From: Cytophagales bacterium UBA2561
Lineage (GTDB): Bacteria > Bacteroidota > Bacteroidia > Cytophagales > Thermoflexibacteraceae
Assembly (NCBI GenBank): GCA_002340355.1
Contig: DDLX01000018.1
Span: forward strand, 316,805-380,804
Direction of reading: 5' to 3'
Length of the DNA: 64,000 bases
Shown here: positions 19,081-26,895 of the stretch, in pieces
How positions within the stretch are numbered: the stretch's first letter is position 1
How the letters are laid out: each line of letters opens with the position of its first letter
Translations under genes and position numbers: made by a program
Notes under the pieces: model-generated
The model's database searches: none
What the model saw: the letters and a program-made list of their open reading frames with translations, nothing else
Told to the model about the DNA's origin: nothing

Positions 19081-19677
19081 TTATTCTTCCGTAGCCCCTT
19101 CTTCACCTTCTTCTTCTCCGTCTTTGCCTCGCAAGGCTCTCGGGATTTCTACAGAAGCCACTGTAGTTAAAGTATTTTGTAAAATAGTGAAATCTCCTGT
19201 TTGAGCATCTTCAACTCGCACAGACTTGCCAAGATCTAACTTACTAACATCAAATTCGATGTTTTCAGGCATATTAGCAGGTAGTGCTTTAATTTTTAAT
19301 TTTCTAACCTTTGTCAATAATTTACCACCTTCTTGTACACCGGGCGCATTTCCCACGAGTTTAACAGGAATGGACATGGTTACAGTTTTATCGTCATTCA
19401 GCTCCAGAAAATCTGCATGCAGGATAATTTCACTAACAGGGTGAAATTGTACATCTTGTAAAATACATCGATGTACCTCACCTTCTACATTCACATCCAC
19501 AAATGCCGCTTGAGGAGTATAGACTAAATCCCGAAACAGAATCATAGGAACATGAAAGTGTTTTTGTTCCTTTCCGCCGTACATTACACAAGGAACATTG
19601 CCTTCTCGGCGCAATTGTTTAGCGTCACTTTTCCCGAGATTTGCTCTGTGATACCCTATAATCTCGACTATTCTCAT
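19081..19677 (-). CDS. rplY: 50S ribosomal protein L25/general stress protein Ctc
   Basis: A 198-residue L25 of the long Ctc type, which binds 5S rRNA. The N-terminal L25 domain holds RANLGKSDAKQLRREGNVPCVMYGG, and the C-terminal TL5-type beta domain holds SIPVKLVGNAPGVQEGGKLL. An acidic tail (GEEEGEEGATEE) closes it, as in many Bacteroidota. It is a single gene convergent with tamL. The minus-strand TACCTTTG at 19756-19763 is a good -7 element about 80 nt upstream. Confidence 0.95.
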   Translation of the reverse strand: MRIVEIIGYHRANLGKSDAKQLRREGNVPCVMYGGKEQKHFHVPMILFRDLVYTPQAAFVDVNVEGEVHRCILQDVQFHPVSEIILHADFLELNDDKTVTMSIPVKLVGNAPGVQEGGKLLTKVRKLKIKALPANMPENIEFDVSKLDLGKSVRVEDAQTGDFTILQNTLTTVASVEIPRALRGKDGEEEGEEGATEE

Positions 19678-19755
19678 TTTTATAAAACTTTAGAAATGAA
19701 TAAATTATACTAATAAATGGCTTTATGAATTATAGTTTAGTTCATAAAAGGAGCG

Positions 19756-19763
19756 CAAAGGTA
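19756..19763 (-). promoter_or_regulatory. -7 element of rplY
   Basis: On the minus strand this reads TACCTTTG, identical to the rplS -7 element. A matching -33 TTTG is not obvious. Transcription would start near 19749, leaving a leader of about 70 nt. Confidence 0.4.
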
Positions 19764-20383
19764 GATATTTTAAAAATAATTTTAGGCTTCTACTACTAAA
19801 TTTTTGTTTTTATATCACATCAAGATAAACAGACTATTATTAATATAATAATGTATTTCTTATAAAGAACTATTTTAATATTTTTTTGAACTTGTGTATT
19901 TTCAAACAGTTTCCAATAGCCCAAAATGTTTATTTCTTTTTTATCCAAAAATGATTGAAGGTTTTATTCGGTATTAAAGAGGTGAGATCATACCTATTTT
20001 TTCTAAAAAAAGGTATTTTAAAAAATTTTAGGGTTAAATTTAGTTGTTTTTTCAAAAAAAAAAGCTTTTTTTTATTACATGGGCTTTTTTTAAAGTTAAA
20101 ATTATATTAAAAATGTTTTAATAAAAAAGAATTTAGAGTGATTTAATGAAGAAATAGCTTCTGAAGAGATGGGATAATAAGCTTTAAACATAGCTTTTCA
20201 CATCTCATTCAAACCTTATTTATTTTTCTATAATTTGAATTTTTTATATAATTAGTATGCAAAAATTGATTTTTTATATCTCAAAGATGAAGCAAAAAAT
20301 ATAAAATAATGTAAAAAGAAAAAAAACATTACATCATTTTTATCAATTGATTGTCAGTTATATTTGCTTATACGGTTTTGCGA
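19764..20383. other. AT-rich intergenic stretch without recognised gene
   Basis: About 620 bp, very A/T rich, with long A and T tracts including an A-tract/AGCT/T-tract palindrome near 20055-20075. Stops occur in all frames at short intervals. Weak inverted repeats are present (near 19988-20015 and 20165-20212) but none has terminator form. No RNA family was recognised. Confidence 0.5.
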
Positions 20384-20415
20384 TTTTGTATTTTTAGGTT
20401 CTTCTTCTATCTTTG
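20384..20415 (+). promoter_or_regulatory. Strong Bacteroidota-type promoter of a candidate small RNA
   Basis: TTTTG (20384-20388), 19 nt, then TATCTTTG (20408-20415): an exact match to the TTTG/TAnnTTTG pattern with good spacing. The -7 box has an inverted copy (caaagata, 20432-20439) 16 nt downstream, which could be a second promoter on the other strand or an operator. Transcription would start near 20422. Confidence 0.6.
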
Positions 20416-20421
20416 TGATGT

Positions 20422-20600
20422 AATTGAAGCGCAAAGATAAGGAAAGTTCAAATTTTAATACTAATAGAAATTGTCTAACAAGGAATCAAGTCATTAACAA
20501 AGATATTCAAAAAAAGTAGAAGAGTGTTTAAAGGTTAAGTTTTTTCATTTTCATATTTACTCGATCGACTAAAGGCTTCAGTATTACTGAGGTCTTTTTT
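20422..20600 (+). ncRNA. Candidate small RNA of about 180 nt, family unknown
   Basis: The segment is bounded by the strong promoter at 20384-20415 and the intrinsic terminator at 20574-20600, and has no open frame of note. The downstream gene at 20651 has its own -7 element after the terminator, so this is not just a leader. The 5' end (about 20424-20431, attgaagc) can pair with gcttcagt in the terminator stem, so a closing-stem fold could compete with the terminator. Size and closing stem would fit a 6S-like RNA, but no 6S consensus was recognised. A regulatory leader with attenuation is the main alternative. Confidence 0.4.
20574..20600 (+). terminator. Intrinsic terminator of the candidate small RNA
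   Basis: Stem ggcttcag (20574-20581) / ctgaggtc (20587-20594), 8 bp with two G-U pairs, loop tatta, extended by A-T pairs at the base and followed by six T (20595-20600). Confidence 0.65.
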
Positions 20601-20608
20601 ATTTTTTG

Positions 20609-20616
20609 TATTTTTG
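20609..20616 (+). promoter_or_regulatory. -7 element before the membrane protein at 20651
   Basis: TATTTTTG fits TAnnTTTG and lies just after the terminator, 35 nt before the ATG. No TTG was found at the -33 distance. Confidence 0.35.
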
Positions 20617-20650
20617 AAGAATCACAATATCATAGATTCATTCTAAAAAA

Positions 20651-21631
20651 ATGCTCACAGATTATTGGGTAATTGCTCAGCTTCTAGCACAAGTATGCTC
20701 TTGGTTTTTGGGGTTAGTAGCCCTTATTTTCTCCATTCCTTTAATTCGATATTGGTCATCAAGTTCTGGCAGTGAACAACAGTTACGTTTGGAGCGTAAT
20801 GGTTATCTTATTAGTTCCATTTTGCGTTTGGTACTGGGGTTTCAAATTGTCAATTTACTTCTTTTTCTGGTCACGGTCAATAACCGCTTGCCACATATTA
20901 TTAAAGGGGCAATGTGTGCTGTTGGTACTTTGGGAATCAATGAGTTAGGTTACCCTTTATTAGGAATAAAATTAAGTGCTATTTTTGTGTATCTACTTTT
21001 TTTATTTCTCCATCACTTCGATAATGCTGAGCCTGCCTATCCTCTTTCTCCTTTAAAATACTACCTCATTCCTCCTATTTTTTTGGTTTTATCCATTGAT
21101 GGAATAGTATTATTTTTATACTTTTCGAATATTACCCCTGATTTAATTGCGACCTGTTGTAGTGTATCTTTTTTAGTCCGAAAAGCAGATACAAGTCTAT
21201 TAGCACGAGGAAATTTTTTAGAAATAGGATTTTATAGTTTAGGTATTTCGTTCTGTTTATTAAATGTTACACTATTATTCTTTAAGCAAAAAAGCATTTT
21301 AAAAATTTTATTATCAGTAATTTATGTTTTTTCAGCAACTTATACGCTCAAGTTTTTTTTCGTCAAATACATCTACGGAATCTTAGGGCATAACTGCTTA
21401 TTCGACATTTTTTTTGCAAAATATTATTTTGTGGGTTATGCTATTTTTGGGAGCTATTACCTTCTTTTGGGGAGTCTTCTAATGGACTTGGTTTATAATT
21501 TTTCAAAGAAATACCTCCATTCAAAACATACTTCTTTACAAGAAAACCTTCTTCGGGTTTCTTTGATTTCTTTATGGATTAGTTTCTTCATTCCCTTAGG
21601 ATATTGGTGGATTTGGGAAGGACAATTATAA
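20651..21631 (+). CDS. Polytopic membrane protein of unknown function with conserved-looking Cys motifs
   Basis: I do not recognise this 326-residue protein. It has about eight hydrophobic segments and no signal peptide. Three cysteine-containing motifs stand out beside membrane segments: GAMCAVGTLG (Cys89), IATCCSVSFL (Cys169-Cys170) and GHNCLFDIFF (His247, Cys249). Such a set could bind a metal or heme, or form a redox-active disulfide, but this is inference. The motifs LGYPLLGIKL and YYFVGYAIFGSYYLLLGSLL are also Gly/aromatic rich. It is monocistronic, preceded by its own -7 element and the candidate small RNA, and convergent with the next gene. Confidence 0.7.
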   Translation: MLTDYWVIAQLLAQVCSWFLGLVALIFSIPLIRYWSSSSGSEQQLRLERNGYLISSILRLVLGFQIVNLLLFLVTVNNRLPHIIKGAMCAVGTLGINELGYPLLGIKLSAIFVYLLFLFLHHFDNAEPAYPLSPLKYYLIPPIFLVLSIDGIVLFLYFSNITPDLIATCCSVSFLVRKADTSLLARGNFLEIGFYSLGISFCLLNVTLLFFKQKSILKILLSVIYVFSATYTLKFFFVKYIYGILGHNCLFDIFFAKYYFVGYAIFGSYYLLLGSLLMDLVYNFSKKYLHSKHTSLQENLLRVSLISLWISFFIPLGYWWIWEGQL

Positions 21632-21686
21632 ATCAATCTTTTGACAAAATTTTAATCATCAGATACTTATAATAAGAAATATAACC

Positions 21687-22211
21687 TTAAAATCGCTGTA
21701 TTTGAATTTTGAAACTCCCACTAATCGGATAATTTTCACGAGCAAAGTTAGTATTTTGGATCCGTCCCTGAAATGTTCCTGTCAAAATATCATCAGTTTT
21801 ATTCTCTACAGTCAAGACAAATCGACCATCCTTGCCCTCATATTTTTGCCCATTACTAAAATTTATCGTTATTTGGGCATCATTGTGGACAAGTGGTAGA
21901 GTAGAATCAATGTCAAAATCCGAAACCTGAATAAAGACATTATTGAATTCATTTCCTGTAACACGGCGCAATAAAGATAAATAACGAATTGAAGAGGTGT
22001 ATCCATGAGCATCCTCAGGAAATTCGTTACCTATCGTATTATATCGATATAAATCTCCATCAACATTTACCCAAATTTCGCCCAATGGCGCACGACGTTC
22101 TTCAATAATCGACTCGCAACTTGTCCCATAAACCAAGCAAAAAATCAACCCAAAAACATTAATAATTTGAAGGTTAAATATTTTATGAAAATATTTATTC
22201 ATTATATTCAT
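21687..22211 (-). CDS. Small putative lipoprotein of unknown function
   Basis: A 174-residue protein. The N-terminal hydrophobic stretch (IINVFGLIFCLVYGTSC) ends in a possible lipobox with Cys33; starts at the first or second Met are both possible. The mature part is beta-rich (GEIWVNVDGDLYRYN, ITINFSNGQKYEGKDGRFVLTVENK, GTFQGRIQNTN, YPISGSFKIQIQRF) and resembles small Bacteroidota lipoproteins with a single beta-sandwich domain, though no family could be named. It lies 43 bp after the reductase gene at 22255 on the same strand and may be cotranscribed with it. Confidence 0.7.
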   Translation of the reverse strand: MNIMNKYFHKIFNLQIINVFGLIFCLVYGTSCESIIEERRAPLGEIWVNVDGDLYRYNTIGNEFPEDAHGYTSSIRYLSLLRRVTGNEFNNVFIQVSDFDIDSTLPLVHNDAQITINFSNGQKYEGKDGRFVLTVENKTDDILTGTFQGRIQNTNFARENYPISGSFKIQIQRF

Positions 22212-22254
22212 GAATTATTATCAATTCGAAAGTAACATTTAATCGTTTAAATTA

Positions 22255-23076
22255 CTAGATTTCATACTCAAAGTCAAAAGGATCTTCATACATAAATTTA
22301 AAGCGTAATATACGCTGTAATTTATCGGAATTAATAATTTTATAAGGTGTTGGAGCTTCAGATTTAATAAATTCAGGTAATTCTAATCCCAATAATTGAG
22401 CATTCTGACGGTATAAATCTTTTTTCAAAGGATGTTTTGGAGCGCATAGATTGTAGATTCCTTCCAATCCATTCAACCGAATAATCTGAGCAATAACATG
22501 AATTACATCATCTCTAAAAACTTGATTAACAGGTTCTTCACCAATAGTTAGATTTTTTTTCCCTGCAAAAAATCGACCAGGTATTCTTTTGCCACCAGCC
22601 AAACCTGCACATCTCAAAATAGTGGTCTTAATACCAGAAGTATTTAATAAAATTTGTTCTGCATCAAAAACACCTGAGTGTGCTTCCCGTACCGCATCCA
22701 TTTCAAATATTTCTCGACTTAATTTAGGATAAACCGAAGTTGAACTAATGAAAATAACGTGTTTAACAGCACTATTTTTCAAAAATGGGATTAGATGTTG
22801 AATCTGCTTTGGATAAAATGTAATTGGAATATCACTTCGGCGACTTCTTGGCGGGATATTTAAGATTAAACAATCTGTATCAAAAAAGTGAGTGATATTA
22901 TCACCTTCAGGCTTAGGATTCAACCGAATCATATAAGGTTCAATTTGGAGCGAACTTAATAAATCCCGTTTATGGACTTGAGTAGTCGAACCTTTTATCT
23001 GATAGCCTTTGAGTTGAAGATACTCCGCTAAGGGTAAGCCCAACCAGCCACAACCCATAATGCTGATTTTGTTCAT
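22255..23076 (-). CDS. NAD(P)-binding YeeZ-like SDR family oxidoreductase/epimerase
   Basis: The frame opens at 23106, but the ATG at 23076 is preferred because it starts MNKISIMGCGWLGLPLAEYLQ, placing the Rossmann GxGxxG right at the N-terminus. The protein of about 273 residues resembles YeeZ-type extended short-chain dehydrogenases: LILNIPPRSRRSD, HVIFISSTSVYPKLSREI (the catalytic Ser/Tyr region, with Tyr lacking the usual YxxxK form), CAGLAGGKRIPGRFFAGK, and VNQVFRDDVIHVIAQII. Substrate is unknown. Downstream is a small lipoprotein gene; upstream, 74+ bp away, is the OmpA-family gene on the same strand. Confidence 0.82.
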   Translation of the reverse strand: MNKISIMGCGWLGLPLAEYLQLKGYQIKGSTTQVHKRDLLSSLQIEPYMIRLNPKPEGDNITHFFDTDCLILNIPPRSRRSDIPITFYPKQIQHLIPFLKNSAVKHVIFISSTSVYPKLSREIFEMDAVREAHSGVFDAEQILLNTSGIKTTILRCAGLAGGKRIPGRFFAGKKNLTIGEEPVNQVFRDDVIHVIAQIIRLNGLEGIYNLCAPKHPLKKDLYRQNAQLLGLELPEFIKSEAPTPYKIINSDKLQRILRFKFMYEDPFDFEYEI

Positions 23077-23180
23077 TTGTTTTGAAATTTTAGCACTTAA
23101 ATCCACTCGCTTTTTATCTCAACAAACTTCATAAAACAAAATTTGTTCGGAATGTAAATTGACCAAGATGATTTTTTGAT

Positions 23181-24320
23181 TCATTTCAGAAGTACTTCAA
23201 TTTCGACACGGCGATTAAGATGAGCATTGGGCGATTCTTCTGGAAAAAGCATATTACGTGCGCCCCAACCTTTGAGTTCTAAACGGTCTGAATTAATTCC
23301 TTTCTTAATCAAGAAGTTACGGACAGACTCGGCACGTGCTTGAGAAAGTTTACGGGCATTTCCTCTAAAATATTTACAAAATCGAGCATTAAAAGCCGTA
23401 TAACGATTCGGCGCAAAAATATCTGTATTTTCATCTTTGGGACGACTGTAACGATCAGGCGCACCATCACCATTAGTATGAGCATGAATCCGAATTCGCA
23501 TGGTAGAGTCTCGTGTCATAAATCGCCATAAATCTGTAAGTTGTTTAACAGACTCCATTTTGGCAAAAGACGAATTGCCGTGAAAATACACATTATCCAA
23601 AATAATCGTTTCTCCTATTTCTAGGGTATCGAACATAGAAACTTCTTCAATAATCGTATCGGTTGAAGTTCGGAGATGATTTTCTAATTTATTTTCAGAG
23701 ATTGAATCAGATTTTTCAACATATTCGTTCCGTATCGAAGTTGGTGGAATCTCTTGCGATAAACAATCAAAGATTTTTAGGGTGTGTCCTTTGCCATTAA
23801 TGTACACATTATCAACTATTAAAATAAACGTATCACCTTTTTGGGTTTCAACCGAACGACTATAATCTGCCCCCACTCCCGAATGAACAAAATTGGCTAA
23901 CGCATTTTTTTGGAGTCCTGTTCGACTTTTAATTCGTGTATTATTTCGAGAAATATTTGTACGAATAGGCTTAAGTTTTTTTTCTGAAATAAGTTGGCAG
24001 GCGTTTTCTGTATTGGTCTTGAAAAGTAAAAAATCATAATCGTCTTCGATACTTTGTGGAATAATTTCAAAAGTCAATTCACAATCTTGCTGAGCCGTAA
24101 ATTTGTACCAAACCGTATGATGCTCTTTCTGAAAATAATACAAATCCTTCATCGAATTAAAACCCAATTCCTGTCGTCCACCGTGTTTTGGAGCAGGAGC
24201 TTGATGCACCGAATCCGTCAAGATAATAGTATTATCACAATCTTGAGCTTGAACAGAAAGCACAATAAAAACAATCAAAATGACACTGAATATTTTAGTA
24301 AATGACTTAATACGAAACAT
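23181..24320 (-). CDS. OmpA-family protein with N-terminal PPC-like domain
   Basis: A 379-residue envelope protein with a Sec signal peptide (MFRIKSFTKIFSVILIVFIVLSVQA-Q). Residues about 27-190 form a beta domain with HHTVWYKFTAQQDCELTFEI and GDTFILIVDNVYINGKGHTLKI, resembling pre-peptidase C-terminal-like domains. Residues about 230-379 are an OmpA-like peptidoglycan-binding domain: IRIHAHTNGDG, LSQARAESVRNFLIKKGI, DRLELKGWGARN, and NRRVEIEVLLK. The domain carries an insertion between the first motif and LSQARAE. It probably links the outer membrane or periplasm to peptidoglycan. A full promoter lies upstream. Confidence 0.88.
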   Translation of the reverse strand: MFRIKSFTKIFSVILIVFIVLSVQAQDCDNTIILTDSVHQAPAPKHGGRQELGFNSMKDLYYFQKEHHTVWYKFTAQQDCELTFEIIPQSIEDDYDFLLFKTNTENACQLISEKKLKPIRTNISRNNTRIKSRTGLQKNALANFVHSGVGADYSRSVETQKGDTFILIVDNVYINGKGHTLKIFDCLSQEIPPTSIRNEYVEKSDSISENKLENHLRTSTDTIIEEVSMFDTLEIGETIILDNVYFHGNSSFAKMESVKQLTDLWRFMTRDSTMRIRIHAHTNGDGAPDRYSRPKDENTDIFAPNRYTAFNARFCKYFRGNARKLSQARAESVRNFLIKKGINSDRLELKGWGARNMLFPEESPNAHLNRRVEIEVLLK

Positions 24321-24367
24321 GGTTTGTATGCTACTTTAATTTTATTGACACGACTCGGAATGTCTTT

Positions 24368-24399
24368 CAAAGATAGACAACTTAAAGTAAATAACCAAA
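24368..24399 (-). promoter_or_regulatory. Promoter of the OmpA-family gene
   Basis: On the minus strand TATCTTTG (24368-24375) is preceded at 20 nt by TTTTGG (complement of 24395-24399 and flanking base). The start would fall near 24361, about 40 nt before the ATG. Confidence 0.55.
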
Positions 24400-24474
24400 A
24401 AACAGCTTCTTCGATCGTTCACTACTTCACGTTTACGACTAAATGGATATTTCGTTATTTTTATAAAAACACTA

Positions 24475-24667
24475 TTCTAATTCTACTCTAGCTTACTAAA
24501 AATGATTTATAAAATATATTAGTATTAAAATTATTTAATAATCTTTGTTTATCGAGCTAAAAAGTGGCGTTGCAATCCCGTCGCTACGGAAAAATTAAAT
24601 TTAATCTAAATGATAATCAGTAATTTATAAATCAATAAAATTTTAGTAGGGTAGCGTGTTCTAATTC
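24475..24667. mobile_element. MITE-like palindromic element, left copy, with 9-bp target duplication
   Basis: The element itself is 24484-24658 (175 bp). Its ends are 18-bp imperfect terminal inverted repeats (tactctagcttactaaaa and the complement of ttttagtagggtagcgtg, 14 of 18 matching). It is bounded by the direct repeat ttctaattc at 24475-24483 and 24659-24667. A degenerate hairpin around tgcaatcccgtcgctacgga lies inside. It has no coding capacity. The right copy at 25849-26041 is in the opposite orientation. No transposase with matching ends is in the window. Confidence 0.75.
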
Positions 24668-24723
24668 AAGGCTTCATAATTTAACTTATGATCAATATTA
24701 AAAAAAATCAATTTTACTCCAAT

Positions 24724-25782
24724 TTATTCACTAGTAAGTGGACAAAATATTAGGTCAAACAATTGATCCTTAATACTTTGGATGGAGGTATTCAAATTGA
24801 TAGAACAAACCCTAATAGAATGTTTTTCATATTGATATTGAAAATCAAAATCTTGATTTACTGAGGCATATAGTAATATCCCTTGACAGCTTATTGTTTT
24901 GGAAATATCCGAGTTTTCTTGATTTTTGAGATAAGCAAATAATTGATATAAGTGATGAGAATGAATTTTTGTTCCTGATAATGGGTTCGTATAAAATTTG
25001 GCATCTATAATTATTTTTTGAGTTTTGTTTTCTAGTGTAATATCTGTTTTCATTTTGGGCAAAGAATTTATATCTTCTTGATTTCCAAGAAACTGCCAAT
25101 GAATTATTTCACTTCCTCTTACTCTAAATTCATTCTGTTCGATTTCATAAAATCGGCGTATAAAAGCCTCAAAGACATGAGCCATTTGTCGTTCATCTCG
25201 TACAAAATCTCGAAATTGAAACTCTCCTGTCTGCTCATTTGGTAGTAAATTTTCATTAAGCATTTGACAAACATTCATCAAAAAAGCATAATGCTGATTA
25301 TTCCGATGAAATCGCACTTTATGGTAATTATCCGACTGAATAACAATTGTTTGAACTGCTGAAAATCGAAACCAAATTTGTTGCAAAGGGGCTTTCAGTT
25401 CAGCATCCAAAGTTTCACAACGTAATAAATTTCCAACTGTCGTTTTTAAGATTTGATTTGATAAAATATTCGCGCTAAATTCATCAAAATCACAAACACT
25501 TTGACAATACGAGAAAGTACTTTGTTGGAATGATCTTGTCAAATTAACTTTGCCTTTGATTCCTTGATAGATTTGTGTGTTAGGAATATAATTTTTATCT
25601 AAGCCTCTCTTAAATAGTAAGTTAATTCCTTTAGTAAGTACTTTTGTAAGAAGCTCTGGTAGAGTGAGATTTTCCTCTGTAAGAACCTGAATTTCATCAC
25701 TTTCTGCTAGTTTATTCCATACATAAGACAACAAAAAATAGAGATTCTGGATTGGGATTTTTTGAGGCTTCATTTGTTTCAT
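24724..25782 (-). CDS. mcrC: McrC-like nuclease subunit of a modified-cytosine restriction system
   Basis: A 352-residue McrC-family protein. The N-terminal part has the family start IPIQNLYFLLSYVWNKL and the central KGKVNLTRSF...CDFDEFSANILSNQILKTT, followed by DERQMAHVFEAFIRRFYE. The C-terminal PD-(D/E)XK nuclease core shows Asp247 (KMKTDITL) and Asp260-Ala-Lys262 (IIIDAKFY), so it should cut DNA. McrC normally stimulates the GTPase McrB and provides the nuclease. Here there is no mcrB beside it; the nearest candidate is the EVE-McrB at 54970. The gene lies between two inverted copies of a MITE-like element. The start may be the second Met (MKPQK), three codons in. No good promoter was seen; AATCTTTG occurs twice just upstream as a near-match. 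Confidence 0.88.
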   Translation of the reverse strand: MKQMKPQKIPIQNLYFLLSYVWNKLAESDEIQVLTEENLTLPELLTKVLTKGINLLFKRGLDKNYIPNTQIYQGIKGKVNLTRSFQQSTFSYCQSVCDFDEFSANILSNQILKTTVGNLLRCETLDAELKAPLQQIWFRFSAVQTIVIQSDNYHKVRFHRNNQHYAFLMNVCQMLNENLLPNEQTGEFQFRDFVRDERQMAHVFEAFIRRFYEIEQNEFRVRGSEIIHWQFLGNQEDINSLPKMKTDITLENKTQKIIIDAKFYTNPLSGTKIHSHHLYQLFAYLKNQENSDISKTISCQGILLYASVNQDFDFQYQYEKHSIRVCSINLNTSIQSIKDQLFDLIFCPLTSE

Positions 25783-25839
25783 AGTGCCAAAGATTGATTC
25801 ATAGTAATAAATTTGTCCAAAGATTTTTTATAATTTTGA

Positions 25840-26050
25840 TTTCTAACTTACTCTACCCTACTAAAATTTTATTGATTTATAAATTACTGATTATCATTTA
25901 GATTAAATTTAATTTTTCTGTAGCGATAGGTTTGCAAACCCACCGCTACGGAAAAATGGCGTTTTAGCTTAATAAACAAAGATTTTTAAATAATTTCAAT
26001 ACTAAACATATCTTATAAATCATTTTTAGTAGGCTAAAGTGTTTCTGACT
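25840..26050. mobile_element. MITE-like palindromic element, right copy (inverted), with imperfect 9-bp target duplication
   Basis: The element is 25849-26041 (193 bp), the reverse complement of the left copy over most of its length. Ends are tactctaccctactaaaa and the complement of ttttagtaggctaaagtg. It is bounded by tttctaact (25840-25848) and tttctgact (26042-26050), 8 of 9 identical. A strong internal hairpin is present: gtagcg...ggtttgcaaacc...cgctac around 25919-25950. It lies between the mcrC start and scpB, and could shape transcription of either. Confidence 0.75.
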
Positions 26051-26168
26051 TTAAAAACTTAAAAATCAATGACCTGTTATTGGTATTTAAACGTAGGATC
26101 ATCAACAACTCTTTTTCTTGGTATAGAAAACCTAAAACATCAATTTTTTTGTATAATTTATATAAAAA

Positions 26169-26729
26169 ATGTCCAAATTACAACTCCAAATTGAATCTTT
26201 ACTTTTTGCAGCCCAAACTCCTCTTAAAGTTCTCGAAATCAAGCCGATTTTAGAGAAAATAACTGCTCAAGAAATTTCTGCCAAGACAATTGAGAAATGG
26301 ATACAAAAAAGTATTGAAAAATATAGTTCTAATAATTATCCATTTACGATTGTAAGGCTGGCGGATGGTTATCAGTTTTTGACCAAAAGCCGTTATCAAG
26401 ATACGGTTGGCATATTGATTCAATTGCGTTCCAAAAAACGACTTTCCAAATCTGCGCTCGAAACTTTGGCGATTATCGCTTACAAACAACCCATTACCAA
26501 AGGTGAGATTGAACAAATTCGGGGAGTTTCGGCAGATTATGCTGTACAAAAACTACTTGAAAAAGAGTTAGTTACAATAAAGGGAAAATCCGAAGCCATT
26601 GGCAGACCTATATTATATGGGACAACTTCTAAATTTTTAGCCCATTTAGGCATCAATTCCTTACGAGATTTACCTCTCCCAAAAGAATTCTCAAAAGAGG
26701 AAAATGTAATTGGACAAGAAAATGAGTAA
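26169..26729 (+). CDS. scpB: SMC-Scp complex subunit ScpB
   Basis: A 186-residue winged-helix protein of the condensin complex that binds ScpA and SMC and is needed for chromosome segregation. Family features are LQIESLLFAAQTPLKVLEI at the N-terminus, SALETLAIIAYKQPITKGEIEQIRGVSAD (the most conserved stretch), KSEAIGRPILYGTT and FLAHLGINSLRDLPLP. Length is standard. The usual neighbour scpA is not adjacent here. The right MITE-like copy ends 128 bp upstream. The next gene, a WYL regulator, follows after 166 bp on the same strand. Confidence 0.95.
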   Translation: MSKLQLQIESLLFAAQTPLKVLEIKPILEKITAQEISAKTIEKWIQKSIEKYSSNNYPFTIVRLADGYQFLTKSRYQDTVGILIQLRSKKRLSKSALETLAIIAYKQPITKGEIEQIRGVSADYAVQKLLEKELVTIKGKSEAIGRPILYGTTSKFLAHLGINSLRDLPLPKEFSKEENVIGQENE

Positions 26730-26895
26730 AAAAGTTGAATTCTATTTTTTTATCTAAAATTTTACATTTTGATTTTGCAATTTTTAAAAGTGCGTAAATA
26801 GCTTACGAAGTGAGGTGTTTTCTTTGTTTATGAATTTAAATCCGAAATGAAACGAATTACTATTTAGTACTTATAAACTTAAAAATCAGAGTATT

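Noticed and set aside
20422..20600. Naming the candidate small RNA as 6S RNA
   Set aside because: Only length and a possible closing stem fit. No conserved 6S sequence or central bubble could be recognised by eye, so it is left unnamed.
24475..26050. mcrC region as one composite transposon moved by its flanking repeats
   Set aside because: The outer flanks (ttctaattc on the left, tttctgact on the right) do not match each other well, while each element has its own matching pair of flanks. This fits two separate insertions better than one composite transposition.
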